DNA of 64,000 nucleotides from Pseudomonas viridiflava (GTDB lineage Bacteria > Pseudomonadota > Gammaproteobacteria > Pseudomonadales > Pseudomonadaceae): NCBI RefSeq assembly GCF_900580675.1, contig NZ_UTBG01000186.1:62001-126000 (forward strand). Direction: 5' to 3'. A model generated the notes under the pieces. The model ran no database searches and was not told where the DNA came from. It was given only the letters and a program-made list of their open reading frames with translations. Numbering within the stretch: the stretch's first letter is position 1; every line of letters starts with the position of its first letter. The position numbers and the translations under genes were made by a program. Of this stretch, positions 1-7,687 are shown one piece after another.

Positions 1-814
1 GATCGAAAAAGCCAAAGGTCGTAACTCCAGCAACGTTGACAACCTGTCCATCGCGGGCGCCAACAGCCGTGGCGTCAACTGGCGTGACAGCAACAAGTTC
101 TACTACGCCGGTGGTGACTACAAGATCACCAAGGACCTGACTGCCCAGTACTACTACGGCAACCTGGAAGACTTCTACAAGCAGCACTTCCTGGGTCTGA
201 CCCACAACTGGGCAATCGGCCCGGGTGTATTGAAGTCTGACCTGCGTTACTTCAACAGCTCCGACGACGGTAAGAACGGTCACGAATCTGCCTACTTCTC
301 GTCGGGCAACTACAGCGGCGTGAACTCCGGTCGTGGCAAGGTCGATAACAACCTGTACAGCGGCCTGTTCCTGTACACCGTTGCCGGCCATACGTTCGGT
401 GGTGGTTACCAAGTCAGCAACGGTAGCAGCGACTTCCCTTGGTTGAACCAGGGCGACGGTTCGTCGGCTTACCTGACCACTGACATGCAGATCGCCAAGT
501 TCGCCCGTGCTGGTGAACGTACCTGGCAGGCTCGCTACGCTTATGACTTCGCCAAAGTGGGCGTTCCTGGTCTGACTGCTGGTGTTGTCTACCTCAAGGG
601 TACTGACATCGACACCGTTAACGGTTCGCGTGCCGAGTTCACTGGCCAGTCCGAGTGGGAACGTGACATCACCGTTGCCTACGTGATTCCAGAAGGTCCG
701 CTGAAAAACCTCGGCGTCGCCTGGAAAAACGCTATGTGGCGCAACGATGTTGCTGCCGCGCGCGATCAAGATGAAAACCGCGTGATCGTCAGCTACAGCT
801 ACGCATTCAAGTAA
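1..814 (+). CDS. OprD-family outer-membrane porin, 3' part only
   Basis: The reading frame is open from base 2 to the TAA at 812-814, so the window opens inside the gene and about 270 C-terminal residues are visible. The protein is rich in Tyr, Gly and Asn with alternating hydrophobic residues, as in transmembrane beta strands. Segments such as FYYAGGDYKITKDL, KSDLRYFNSSDDG and TWQARYAYDF are typical of the second half of OprD/OpdX substrate-specific porins. It ends on a beta strand (SYSYAFK). OprD porins sit in the outer membrane and pass amino acids, small peptides or aromatic and carboxylic acids. The substrate cannot be read from this part. A strong stem-loop follows the stop codon. Confidence 0.88.
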   Translation, partial: IEKAKGRNSSNVDNLSIAGANSRGVNWRDSNKFYYAGGDYKITKDLTAQYYYGNLEDFYKQHFLGLTHNWAIGPGVLKSDLRYFNSSDDGKNGHESAYFSSGNYSGVNSGRGKVDNNLYSGLFLYTVAGHTFGGGYQVSNGSSDFPWLNQGDGSSAYLTTDMQIAKFARAGERTWQARYAYDFAKVGVPGLTAGVVYLKGTDIDTVNGSRAEFTGQSEWERDITVAYVIPEGPLKNLGVAWKNAMWRNDVAAARDQDENRVIVSYSYAFK

Positions 815-824
815 CTGTGTAAAA

Positions 825-851
825 CCTTGCCCGGCGCAACGCCGGGCAAGG
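825..851 (+). terminator. Stem-loop after the OprD-type porin
   Basis: An 11-bp perfect stem (CCTTGCCCGGC at 825-835, its complement at 841-851) closes on a 5-nt loop just past the porin stop codon. Only a weak T-rich tail follows, so it may stop transcription inefficiently or mainly protect the 3' end of the transcript. Confidence 0.6.
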
Positions 852-981
852 TGCTTTACTTTCAAGTCGGGCCAAACCCCCGCAGGCCCTTCCTGAACCC
901 CTCTTTACAGCGTCTCAAGGCCTTCTCGAACCTTGAAACCGATGTTGCTCCTCGCTCGCTTCCGCGTCCAATGAACACATT

Positions 982-1000
982 TTTAATATTCCTTTATCGT
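982..1000. promoter_or_regulatory. Possible CysB-type element upstream of lsfA
   Basis: An AT-rich stretch upstream of lsfA contains TAATATTCCTTTATC. This resembles the TTATTCC-type core of sulfur-starvation (CysB) sites known from enterobacteria. Similar cores lie upstream of ssuE and tcyP in this window. The assignment is inference; no footprint or matrix score was available. Confidence 0.28.
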
Positions 1001-1084
1001 CTAGATAAATCGATATTTATTCTTTTTAAATAATCCGCATTCCATGCACAGTGGGCTCCATAAGCACTCATCAGGAGCCACACC

Positions 1085-1723
1085 ATGAGCCTAAGACTGG
1101 GCGATATCGCCCCCGACTTCGAACAGGATTCCAGCGCCGGCACGATTCGCTTCCACGAATGGCTGGGCGACAGCTGGGGTGTGTTGTTTTCCCACCCGGC
1201 AGACTTCACACCGGTGTGCACCACCGAGCTGGGCTTCACCGCCAAGCTCAAGGACGAATTCGCCAGGCGCGGCGTCAAGGCCATCGCCCTGTCGGTAGAC
1301 CCGGTGGACTCGCACCACAAGTGGATCGAAGACATCAACGAAACCCAGAATACGGTCGTCAACTTCCCGATCCTGGCCGATGCCGACCGCAAGGTTTCGG
1401 ACCTGTATGACCTGATCCACCCGAATGCCAGTGACACCCTCACCGTGCGCTCCTTGTTTGTGATCGACCCGAACAAAAAGGTTCGCCTGACCATCACCTA
1501 CCCGGCCAGCACCGGTCGCAACTTTCACGAAATCCTGCGGGTCATCGACTCGCTGCAGCTGACCGACAGCCACAAGGTCGCCACGCCCGCCAACTGGCAG
1601 GACGGTGATGAGGTGGTCATCGTGCCGTCGCTCAAGGATGAGGAAGAGATCAAGAAGCGCTTTCCCAAGGGCTATCGCGCGGTGAAGCCTTACCTGCGAC
1701 TTACCCCGCAGCCAAATCGCTAA
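1085..1723 (+). CDS. lsfA: 1-Cys peroxiredoxin (Prx6 type), LsfA
   Basis: A 212-residue AhpC/TSA-family peroxidase that reduces hydrogen peroxide and organic peroxides in the cytoplasm. The peroxidatic cysteine is Cys45 in the motif DFTPVCTTELG. It is the only cysteine in the protein, which marks the 1-Cys Prx6 subgroup that lacks an intramolecular resolving cysteine. The C-terminal half (VRSLFVIDPNKKVR, then PANWQDGDEVVIVPSL) is the usual Prx6 extension. The start is supported by AGGAG at 1073-1077, seven bases before ATG. In P. putida the homologue LsfA is induced by sulfur limitation and lies beside the ssu operon, as here. This suggests protection during desulfonation, where free reduced flavin can generate peroxide. 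Confidence 0.93.
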   Translation: MSLRLGDIAPDFEQDSSAGTIRFHEWLGDSWGVLFSHPADFTPVCTTELGFTAKLKDEFARRGVKAIALSVDPVDSHHKWIEDINETQNTVVNFPILADADRKVSDLYDLIHPNASDTLTVRSLFVIDPNKKVRLTITYPASTGRNFHEILRVIDSLQLTDSHKVATPANWQDGDEVVIVPSLKDEEEIKKRFPKGYRAVKPYLRLTPQPNR

Positions 1724-1730
1724 CACAAAC

Positions 1731-1816
1731 CAAGCAGGCTTGCTCGGGAATGCGGAGTGTCAGCCAATACATTAGCTGACTGATACACCGCATTCGCGAG
1801 CAAGCCCGCTCCCACA
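1731..1816. repeat. REP doublet, GCGGGCTTGCTCGCGAA type
   Basis: Two inverted palindromic units face each other. The left arm is a degenerate CAGGCTTGCTCGGGAATGCGG and the right arm is CGCATTCGCGAGCAAGCCCGC followed by TCCCACA. The spacer holds a smaller inverted repeat around GTCAGCCAAT/TTAGCTGAC. The paired form suggests mobilisation as a doublet (REPIN-like) by a transposase encoded elsewhere. Confidence 0.8.
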
Positions 1817-1854
1817 GTTGATCGCATTTTAAGTCTCACATAGCAGGGGTTTTG

Positions 1855-1879
1855 AGGCCGTTTCGACGGCCTTTTTTTT
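1855..1879 (+). terminator. Rho-independent terminator after lsfA
   Basis: A short GC stem (AGGCCG at 1855-1860, CGGCCT at 1867-1872) is followed by eight T residues. It separates lsfA from the ssu operon, so the two are transcribed separately. Confidence 0.85.
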
Positions 1880-1907
1880 CGTCTGAGGATTATTGAATTG
1901 CATATGC

Positions 1908-1936
1908 TTTTATAGAATAAACAAATGAAAAAATAA
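1908..1936. promoter_or_regulatory. AT-rich ssuE promoter region with possible CysB elements
   Basis: The roughly 130 bases before ssuE are strikingly AT-rich. They contain TATAGAATAAAC and a second AATAAG at about 1933, both resembling the complement of the TTATTCC core of CysB sites. The location fits sulfur-limitation control of ssu, but a clear -35/-10 pair could not be fixed by eye. Confidence 0.3.
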
Positions 1937-2032
1937 GATTTATAGATATATAAATCTGCTGATAAGGTCTGTTCCATCTTGGCGCCATCGCCACAAGGCG
2001 AACCGCCGACAATTGCTTAAGGAATTTCCTAC

Positions 2033-2626
2033 ATGCTGGTCGTAACACTTGGAGGCAGTCCCAGCCAGCGTTCCCGCTCCGGGGTCTTGCTGGAAAAAAC
2101 CCGTCAATGGTTGCAAGAGAAGGGCGTGGAGGTGGTGAGTTATCAGATACGGGACTTCCCGGCCGAGGACTTGCTGCATGCGCGCTTCGACAGCCCCAAA
2201 GTCATCGACCTGCTGCAGCAAGTGGCTAACGCGGATGGCTTGGTGATTGCCACGCCGGTCTACAAGGCCTCGTTCTCCGGCGCGCTGAAGACCGTGCTCG
2301 ACCTGCTGCCCGAGCGCGCCCTGGCCCACAAGATCGTGTTGCCGATGGCCACGGGCGGCAGCATCGCCCACATGCTCGCGGTGGATTACGCCTTGAAGCC
2401 TGTGTTGTCGGCCCTCAAGGCCCAGGAATTGCTCCATGGCATTTTTGCCGAAGACAGCCAGATTGCTTACGGCGAAGGCAGTGCCCAGGCGCAACTGGTG
2501 CCAGTACTCGAACAGCGTTTGCACGAAGCCCTGGAGACGCTCTACAGCGCCATGGCCCGTCGCCCGAAACCGCTGGACCCCCATGTGTTGAATGAACGTT
2601 TGTTGACTGCTCGCTGGAGCATCTGA
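2033..2626 (+). CDS. ssuE: NAD(P)H-dependent FMN reductase SsuE
   Basis: A 197-residue flavodoxin-like FMN reductase that supplies reduced FMN to the monooxygenase SsuD. The N-terminus MLVVTLGGSPSQRSRSG carries the glycine/serine phosphate-binding loop. The central segment ATPVYKASFSGALKTVLDLLP is the hallmark of the NADPH-dependent FMN reductase family. AAGGA lies nine bases before the ATG. It heads the ssuEADCBF operon, so electron supply, substrate uptake and oxygenation are co-expressed. Length and motifs match functional family members. Confidence 0.95.
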   Translation: MLVVTLGGSPSQRSRSGVLLEKTRQWLQEKGVEVVSYQIRDFPAEDLLHARFDSPKVIDLLQQVANADGLVIATPVYKASFSGALKTVLDLLPERALAHKIVLPMATGGSIAHMLAVDYALKPVLSALKAQELLHGIFAEDSQIAYGEGSAQAQLVPVLEQRLHEALETLYSAMARRPKPLDPHVLNERLLTARWSI

Positions 2627-2720
2627 GCCTTACCCCTTTAAGAAACACTCACCTTACTCAGCCGCCAACGGCCAAGCAGGTGCAGCCAACCCCCTCATCG
2701 CATTATTTGGAGAGAGCGCC

Positions 2721-3689
2721 ATGCGCACTGTCATCTTGCGTCGTGGTCTGGTCGCACTGTTTGCTGCGGCTGTGTCCTTCGGCGCCATTGTTCAAGCCCA
2801 GGCAGCCGAAACCCTGCGTATCGGCTACCAGAAATACGGCACCCTGGTGCTGCTCAAGGCCAAGGGCACCCTGGAAAAACGCCTGGCCGCCCAGGGTGTG
2901 CAGGTGCAGTGGACCGAGTTTCCCGGTGGCCCGCAATTGCTCGAAGGGCTGAACGTCGGCTCGATCGACTTTGGCGTCACCGGCGAAACCCCGCCGGTCT
3001 TCGCCCAGGCGGCCGGGGCTGATTTGCTCTACGTGGCCTACGAGCCGCCAGCGCCGACCAGTGAAGCGATCCTGGTGCCGAAAGAGTCGACGATCAAATC
3101 GGTGGCCGAGCTCAAGGGCAAGAAAATCGTGCTCAACAAAGGCTCCAACGTGCACTACCTGCTGGTACGTGCGCTGGAAGACGCCGGCCTGAAATACACC
3201 GACGTACACACCGTGTTTCTGCCGCCCGCCGATGCGCGTGCCGCGTTCGAGCGTGGCAGTGTGGATGCATGGGTGATCTGGGACCCGTACCAGGCTGCCG
3301 CCGAGAAACAACTGCAAGCGCGCACCCTGCGTGACGGCACCGGCATCGCCGACAACCATCAGTTCTACCTGGCCACCAAGCCTTACGCGGAAAAAAATCC
3401 CGAAGTGGTCAAGGCCCTGATTGAAGAAGTGCGCGCCGTGGGCGAATGGTCCAAGGCCAACCCACAGGAAGTCACCGAACAAGTCGCGCCGCTGCTCGGC
3501 CTGCCGGCTGACATCACCCTGACCTCGGTGAAACGCCAAGGCTACGGCGCGCTGTTCCTGACCCCGGAAGTGGTCGCCGCCCAGCAAAAAATCGCCGACA
3601 CCTTCTACCAACTCAAATTGATCCCCAAGCCCTTGAACATCAAGGACGTGATCTGGACGCCACCTGCCGCCGTGGCCAAAGCGCCGTAA
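2721..3689 (+). CDS. ssuA: Aliphatic sulfonate ABC transporter, periplasmic binding protein SsuA
   Basis: A 322-residue periplasmic binding protein with a clear signal peptide: a charged start MRTVILRR, a hydrophobic stretch, and AQA before the mature start AETLRIGYQ. The mature part has the NitT/TauT/SsuA fold landmarks: ETLRIGYQKYG, DFGVTGETPPVFAQAAG, and ELKGKKIVLNKGSN near the hinge. It captures alkanesulfonates for the SsuC/SsuB membrane complex encoded downstream. GGAGAGAG precedes the ATG. Because it lies between ssuE and ssuD, it is transcribed with the desulfonation enzymes. Confidence 0.95.
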   Translation: MRTVILRRGLVALFAAAVSFGAIVQAQAAETLRIGYQKYGTLVLLKAKGTLEKRLAAQGVQVQWTEFPGGPQLLEGLNVGSIDFGVTGETPPVFAQAAGADLLYVAYEPPAPTSEAILVPKESTIKSVAELKGKKIVLNKGSNVHYLLVRALEDAGLKYTDVHTVFLPPADARAAFERGSVDAWVIWDPYQAAAEKQLQARTLRDGTGIADNHQFYLATKPYAEKNPEVVKALIEEVRAVGEWSKANPQEVTEQVAPLLGLPADITLTSVKRQGYGALFLTPEVVAAQQKIADTFYQLKLIPKPLNIKDVIWTPPAAVAKAP

Positions 3690-3714
3690 TCCGACTTCTT
3701 CAGGAGACAACTCC

Positions 3715-4863
3715 ATGAGCCTCAATATTTTCTGGTTCCTGCCTACCCACGGCGACGGCCATTACCTTGGCACCGCCGAAGGCGCTCGCGCCGTCGACCA
3801 CGGTTATCTGCAACAGGTGGCCCAGGCCGCTGACCGCCTGGGTTTCGGCGGGGTGCTGATCCCTACCGGCCGCTCCTGCGAAGACTCGTGGCTGGTGGCT
3901 GCCTCGCTGATCCCGGTGACCCAGCGTTTGAAATTCCTCGTCGCCCTGCGCCCCGGGATCATTTCCCCGACGGTGGCGGCGCGTCAGGCCGCGACCCTGG
4001 ATCGCCTGTCCGACGGCCGTGCACTGTTCAACCTGGTGACCGGCGGTGATCCGGAAGAGCTGGCGGGCGATGGCTTGTTCCTCAGCCACGAAGAGCGCTA
4101 CCAGGCCTCGGTGGAATTCACCCGCATCTGGCGCCGCGTGCTGGAAGGCGAAACCGTGGATTACGACGGCGAGCACATCAGCGTCAAAGGCGCCAAGTTG
4201 CTCTACCCGCCGATCCAGCAGCCGCGTCCGCCGCTGTACTTCGGCGGTTCCTCCGAAGCGGCCCAGGACCTCGCAGCCGAACAGGTTGAAATGGTGCTGA
4301 CTTGGGGCGAGCCACCGGCTGCGGTCGCGGAAAAAATTGCCCAGGTACGGGCGAAGGCCGAGAAACTCGGGCGTACGCTGCGTTTCGGCATTCGCCTGCA
4401 TGTGATCGTGCGCGAAACCAACGAAGAAGCCTGGAAAGCCGCTGACAAACTGATCTCCCACTTGGACGACGACACCATCGCCCGCGCCCAGGCCTCCCTG
4501 GCGCGCTTTGATTCCGTCGGCCAGCAACGCATGGCTGCGCTGCACGGCGGCAATCGCGACAATCTCGAAGTCAGCCCCAACCTGTGGGCGGGCGTCGGCC
4601 TGGTCCGTGGCGGCGCAGGCACCGCGCTGGTGGGCGATGGCCCGACAGTGGCGGCGCGGGTCAAGGAGTACGCGGACCTGGGCATCGACACCTTTATCTT
4701 CTCCGGTTACCCACACCTGGAGGAGTCGTATCGAGTCGCCGAACTGTTGTTCCCGCACCTGGATATCGAGCGTCCCGAGCTGCCGAAAAGCGCCGGGTAC
4801 GTCAGCCCGTTCGGCGAGATGGTCGCCAACGACATCCTTCCCAAAGCTGCGTCGCAGAGCTGA
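3715..4863 (+). CDS. ssuD: FMNH2-dependent alkanesulfonate monooxygenase SsuD
   Basis: A 382-residue bacterial luciferase-like (TIM-barrel) monooxygenase that uses FMNH2 from SsuE and oxygen to split alkanesulfonates into an aldehyde and sulfite. Recognisable blocks are the N-terminal NIFWFLPTHGDGHYLGT, the family segment RPGIISPTVAARQAATLDRLSDGR, and NLVTGGDPEELAGDG. The sequence reads as full length. AGGAGA precedes the ATG, 25 bases after ssuA ends. The released sulfite would feed cysteine synthesis when sulfate is scarce. Confidence 0.96.
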   Translation: MSLNIFWFLPTHGDGHYLGTAEGARAVDHGYLQQVAQAADRLGFGGVLIPTGRSCEDSWLVAASLIPVTQRLKFLVALRPGIISPTVAARQAATLDRLSDGRALFNLVTGGDPEELAGDGLFLSHEERYQASVEFTRIWRRVLEGETVDYDGEHISVKGAKLLYPPIQQPRPPLYFGGSSEAAQDLAAEQVEMVLTWGEPPAAVAEKIAQVRAKAEKLGRTLRFGIRLHVIVRETNEEAWKAADKLISHLDDDTIARAQASLARFDSVGQQRMAALHGGNRDNLEVSPNLWAGVGLVRGGAGTALVGDGPTVAARVKEYADLGIDTFIFSGYPHLEESYRVAELLFPHLDIERPELPKSAGYVSPFGEMVANDILPKAASQS

Positions 4864-4872
4864 GGCGTAGCC

Positions 4873-5661
4873 ATGAACTTTGAAAAATTAAGCCATCGCG
4901 TGGCGCCGTGGGTGCTGCCGATTCTACTGCTGGCGGTGTGGCAGCTGTCGGTGTCGGCGGGCTGGTTGTCGACGCGCATTCTGCCGGCACCGAGTGCGGT
5001 GATCGAAGCCGGCATCAACCTGGTACGCAGCGGCGAAATCTGGACCCACTTGGCCATCAGCGGCTGGCGTGCAGGCCTGGGTTTCGTGATCGGCGGCAGC
5101 ATCGGCCTGGCGCTGGGCTTCATCACTGGCCTGTCGAAGTGGGGTGAGCGCCTGCTGGACAGCTCGGTGCAGATGATCCGCAACGTGCCGCACCTGGCGC
5201 TGATCCCGTTGGTGATCCTGTGGTTCGGCATTGACGAAACCGCGAAGATTTTCCTGGTCGCCCTCGGCACGCTGTTCCCGATTTACCTGAACACCTACCA
5301 CGGCATCCGCAACGTCGACCCGGCCCTGGTGGAAATGTCGCGCAGCTACGGGTTGTCCGGGTTCAGCCTGTTCCGCCAGGTGATCCTGCCGGGCGCGCTG
5401 CCGTCGATCCTGGTGGGTGTGCGTTTCGCCCTGGGCTTCATGTGGCTGACGCTGATCGTGGCGGAAACCATCTCGGCCAGTTCCGGCATTGGTTACCTGG
5501 CGATGAACGCTCGTGAATTCCTGCAAACCGACGTGGTGGTCCTGGCCATCGTCATGTACGCCATCCTCGGCAAACTCGCCGACCTGGCCGCCCGCGGCCT
5601 GGAGCGTGTATGGCTGCGCTGGCACCCGGCTTACCAAGTGAATAAAGGAGGTGCGGCATGA
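4873..5661 (+). CDS. ssuC: Aliphatic sulfonate ABC transporter permease SsuC
   Basis: A 262-residue inner-membrane permease with about six hydrophobic segments. The binding-protein-dependent transport motif (EAA loop) appears as EMSRSYGLSGFSLFRQVILPGALPSILVG. It forms the membrane channel of the sulfonate importer with SsuA and SsuB. The start lies nine bases after the ssuD stop, and its end overlaps the ssuB start by four bases (ATGA), which points to translational coupling. Confidence 0.95.
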   Translation: MNFEKLSHRVAPWVLPILLLAVWQLSVSAGWLSTRILPAPSAVIEAGINLVRSGEIWTHLAISGWRAGLGFVIGGSIGLALGFITGLSKWGERLLDSSVQMIRNVPHLALIPLVILWFGIDETAKIFLVALGTLFPIYLNTYHGIRNVDPALVEMSRSYGLSGFSLFRQVILPGALPSILVGVRFALGFMWLTLIVAETISASSGIGYLAMNAREFLQTDVVVLAIVMYAILGKLADLAARGLERVWLRWHPAYQVNKGGAA

Positions 5662-6464
5662 CCGCTCAACAACCTCCGCGCCTGCTCAAGGGCATCCCGC
5701 TGGCGGTGCGCAAACTGCGCAAGGCCTTTGGTGCGCGGGAAGTCCTCAAGGAAATCGACCTGCACATCCCCGCAGGCCAATTCGTGGCCGTGGTCGGTCG
5801 CAGCGGTTGCGGCAAAAGTACCTTGCTGCGTCTGCTGGCGGGCCTCGACAAAGCCAGCGGCGGCGAGCTGCTGGCCGGGTCTGCACCGCTGAGCGAAGCG
5901 ATTGAAGACACGCGGTTGATGTTCCAGGAAGCGCGCCTGCTGCCGTGGAAAAAGATCATCGATAACGTGGGCCTGGGCCTCAAAGGCAACTGGCGCCCCA
6001 AAGCGCTGGAAGCCCTGGAAGCGGTCGGCCTGGCCGAGCGCGCCAATGAATGGCCGGCGGCGCTGTCCGGTGGCCAGAAGCAACGCGTGGCCCTGGCGCG
6101 CGCGTTGATTCACCAGCCGCGCCTGTTGCTGCTCGATGAGCCTTTGGGTGCACTGGATGCGCTGACCCGTATCGAGATGCAGCAACTGATCGAGAACCTC
6201 TGGCAGAAGCACGGATTTACTGTGTTGCTGGTGACCCACGATGTCAGCGAAGCCGTGGCGATTGCCGACCGCGTGATCCTGATCGAAGACGGCGAAATCG
6301 GCCTGGACCTGCTCGTCGACCTGCCGCGCCCGCGCGCCCGTGGCTCGCATCGCCTGGCTGCGCTGGAAGCGGAAGTGCTTAACCGCGTGCTGTCGCTGCC
6401 TGGCACGCCGCCGGAACCTGAACCTGTTTCACCGCTGCCTACGCAATTGCGTTGGGCTCAATAA
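5658..6464 (+). CDS. ssuB: Aliphatic sulfonate ABC transporter ATPase SsuB
   Basis: A 268-residue ABC ATPase that powers sulfonate import. Walker A is GRSGCGKST, the signature is ALSGGQKQRVALARAL, Walker B is LLLLDEPLGALD, and the switch histidine is in LLVTHDVSEA. An AAAGGAGG ribosome binding site lies within the 3' end of ssuC and the genes overlap by four bases. The C-terminal tail past about residue 225 is the short extension usual for SsuB and TauB proteins. Confidence 0.95.
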   Translation: MTAQQPPRLLKGIPLAVRKLRKAFGAREVLKEIDLHIPAGQFVAVVGRSGCGKSTLLRLLAGLDKASGGELLAGSAPLSEAIEDTRLMFQEARLLPWKKIIDNVGLGLKGNWRPKALEALEAVGLAERANEWPAALSGGQKQRVALARALIHQPRLLLLDEPLGALDALTRIEMQQLIENLWQKHGFTVLLVTHDVSEAVAIADRVILIEDGEIGLDLLVDLPRPRARGSHRLAALEAEVLNRVLSLPGTPPEPEPVSPLPTQLRWAQ

Positions 6465-6492
6465 CTCACTTGTCCTACGAAGAGAGAACACC

Positions 6493-6708
6493 ATGACTAT
6501 TAAAGCCATCAACGTGCGTAACCAGTTCAAAGGCACCATCAAGGAAATCGTCGAAGGTGATGTGCTGTCGGAAATCGACGTGCAGACCGCGTCGGGTATC
6601 GTGACTTCCGTGATCACCACGCGCTCGGTCAAAGAGCTGGAGCTGGTGATTGGCAGCGAAGTGATTGCCTTCGTGAAATCGACTGAGGTGTCGATCGCCA
6701 AGTTGTGA
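6493..6708 (+). CDS. ssuF: Molbindin-like small protein SsuF
   Basis: A 71-residue protein made of a single molybdopterin-binding (TOBE/Mop) domain: NVRNQFKGTIKEIVEGDV, then VTSVITTRSVKEL and VIAFVKSTEVSIAKL. The start is the ATG at 6493 behind GAGAGA. A longer frame starting inside ssuB is not needed. In P. putida the equivalent last gene of ssuEADCBF was reported to be required for growth on some sulfonates and sulfate esters, although no molybdenum enzyme is known in the pathway. Its exact role is unresolved. Confidence 0.92.
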   Translation: MTIKAINVRNQFKGTIKEIVEGDVLSEIDVQTASGIVTSVITTRSVKELELVIGSEVIAFVKSTEVSIAKL

Positions 6709-6724
6709 TCGCCGACCTTGAAAC

Positions 6725-6803
6725 CGCTATCGCAGGCAAGCCAGCTCCCACATTTGAGTGTATTCACAGGTCAAAATGTGGGAGCCGGGCTTGCCCGCGA
6801 TGG
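6725..6803. repeat. REP doublet, GCTGGCTTGCCTGCGA / GCCGGGCTTGCCCGCGA type
   Basis: The left arm TATCGCAGGCAAGCCAGCTC and the right arm GAGCCGGGCTTGCCCGCGA, each flanked by CCCACA/TGTGGG, form an inverted pair between ssuF and the convergent tetR gene. The arms belong to two variants of one family. Confidence 0.8.
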
Positions 6804-6826
6804 GGCCGGTCCAGTCGAAACAAGGC

Positions 6827-7456
6827 TTATCGCTTAGGCAAATACGCCGGCAAGTAAAGCCCCACATACGCATCAAACACCCGCATCCCTTCCTCGGCCA
6901 TGCGCGGCGTAATCAGCCCGTGCTGATGCACCGAGCGTGCATACACGCGGTCGCTCAGCTCCAGCGCCAGGGCAAATACATCCACATCGCCGGGTAGCGT
7001 CGGCACCTCGAAGTGGCGATTGAACACCTCCAGCATCAAGTCCCCCAATTCCAGATCATGCTGACGATCCGCCTGGGTCACTTCGGCCAGCCCGTGCTGT
7101 GCCAGGATCAATTGCCGCGCCGCTGCATCGTGTTCGTAGACCGTGAGCATGCGCTGCTCAACGATGCAGGACAGGTCGCGCCAGTGCTTGAGTAATGCAT
7201 GGTCGATGGGCGCCTGGATCGCCGCCCGGAAAGCTGCATGGACGTCTGCTGTCAGCGCCTCCAGCAACGCCGGCACGCTGGCGAAAAAGTGGTACACCGA
7301 CGACGGCGGAATCTGTGCGCGCTCGGCCACGCTGTAGATCGACAAACCCGCCACGCCTTCGGTCGCCAGCAGGGTGCGGGCGGCATCGAGGATCGCGTCG
7401 ATCCGGGCCTGGCTGCGGGCGCGAGGTTTGCGAGGGGCGGCGGGGCGGGTGGTCAT
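6827..7456 (-). CDS. TetR/AcrR-family transcriptional regulator
   Basis: A 209-residue regulator. An Arg/Pro-rich N-terminal tail is followed by a TetR helix-turn-helix at about residues 15-65 (ARIDAILDAARTLLATEGVA, then SIYSVAERAQIPPSSVYHFF). The C-terminal ligand domain is not diagnostic. AGGAG lies six bases before the ATG. It converges on ssuF and is separated from spuI by a REP doublet, so its target is not evident. It does not face a gene it obviously controls and may act at a distance. Confidence 0.88.
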   Translation of the reverse strand: MTTRPAAPRKPRARSQARIDAILDAARTLLATEGVAGLSIYSVAERAQIPPSSVYHFFASVPALLEALTADVHAAFRAAIQAPIDHALLKHWRDLSCIVEQRMLTVYEHDAAARQLILAQHGLAEVTQADRQHDLELGDLMLEVFNRHFEVPTLPGDVDVFALALELSDRVYARSVHQHGLITPRMAEEGMRVFDAYVGLYLPAYLPKR

Positions 7457-7515
7457 GGAAGTCTCCTACAAGGCAGAGCGCATTGTATGAGCACAGAAGT
7501 GTGTTGTCTGCCAGA

Positions 7516-7605
7516 CCGCTTTCGCAGGCAAGCCAGCGCCCACATTTAACCGAGTGCCCACTTTGGAATGCAGTCAAATACGGGAGCTGGCTTGCCTGCG
7601 AATGG
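7516..7605. repeat. REP doublet, GCTGGCTTGCCTGCGAA type
   Basis: The inverted arms TTCGCAGGCAAGCCAGC and GCTGGCTTGCCTGCGAA bracket a spacer of about 55 bases between the tetR start and the 3' end of spuI. Confidence 0.8.
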
Positions 7606-7630
7606 ACCCACTCGGTCTCCATGAATAAAC

Positions 7631-7668
7631 CCATAAAAAAACGCCACAGACCAAAAGCCTGCGGCGTT
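7631..7668 (-). terminator. Rho-independent terminator after spuI
   Basis: Read on the minus strand, a 10-bp stem with one mismatch (AACGCCGCAG pairing with CTGTGGCGTT) is followed by seven T residues. It lies directly after the spuI stop codon. Confidence 0.85.
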
Positions 7669-7687
7669 CTTTTAAAGCTGCAACCGC

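Noticed and set aside
827..1033. Small open frame after the porin
   Set aside because: It begins inside the terminator hairpin and runs through promoter-like AT-rich DNA; no ribosome binding site.
1731..1816. Repeated palindromes considered as a CRISPR array
   Set aside because: Units occur as isolated inverted pairs scattered between genes, not as regularly spaced direct repeats with unique spacers; no cas genes are seen.
6340..6708. Longer version of ssuF starting inside ssuB
   Set aside because: The added N-terminal part is out-of-frame ssuB sequence; ATG 6493 has a proper ribosome binding site and the Mop domain begins there.
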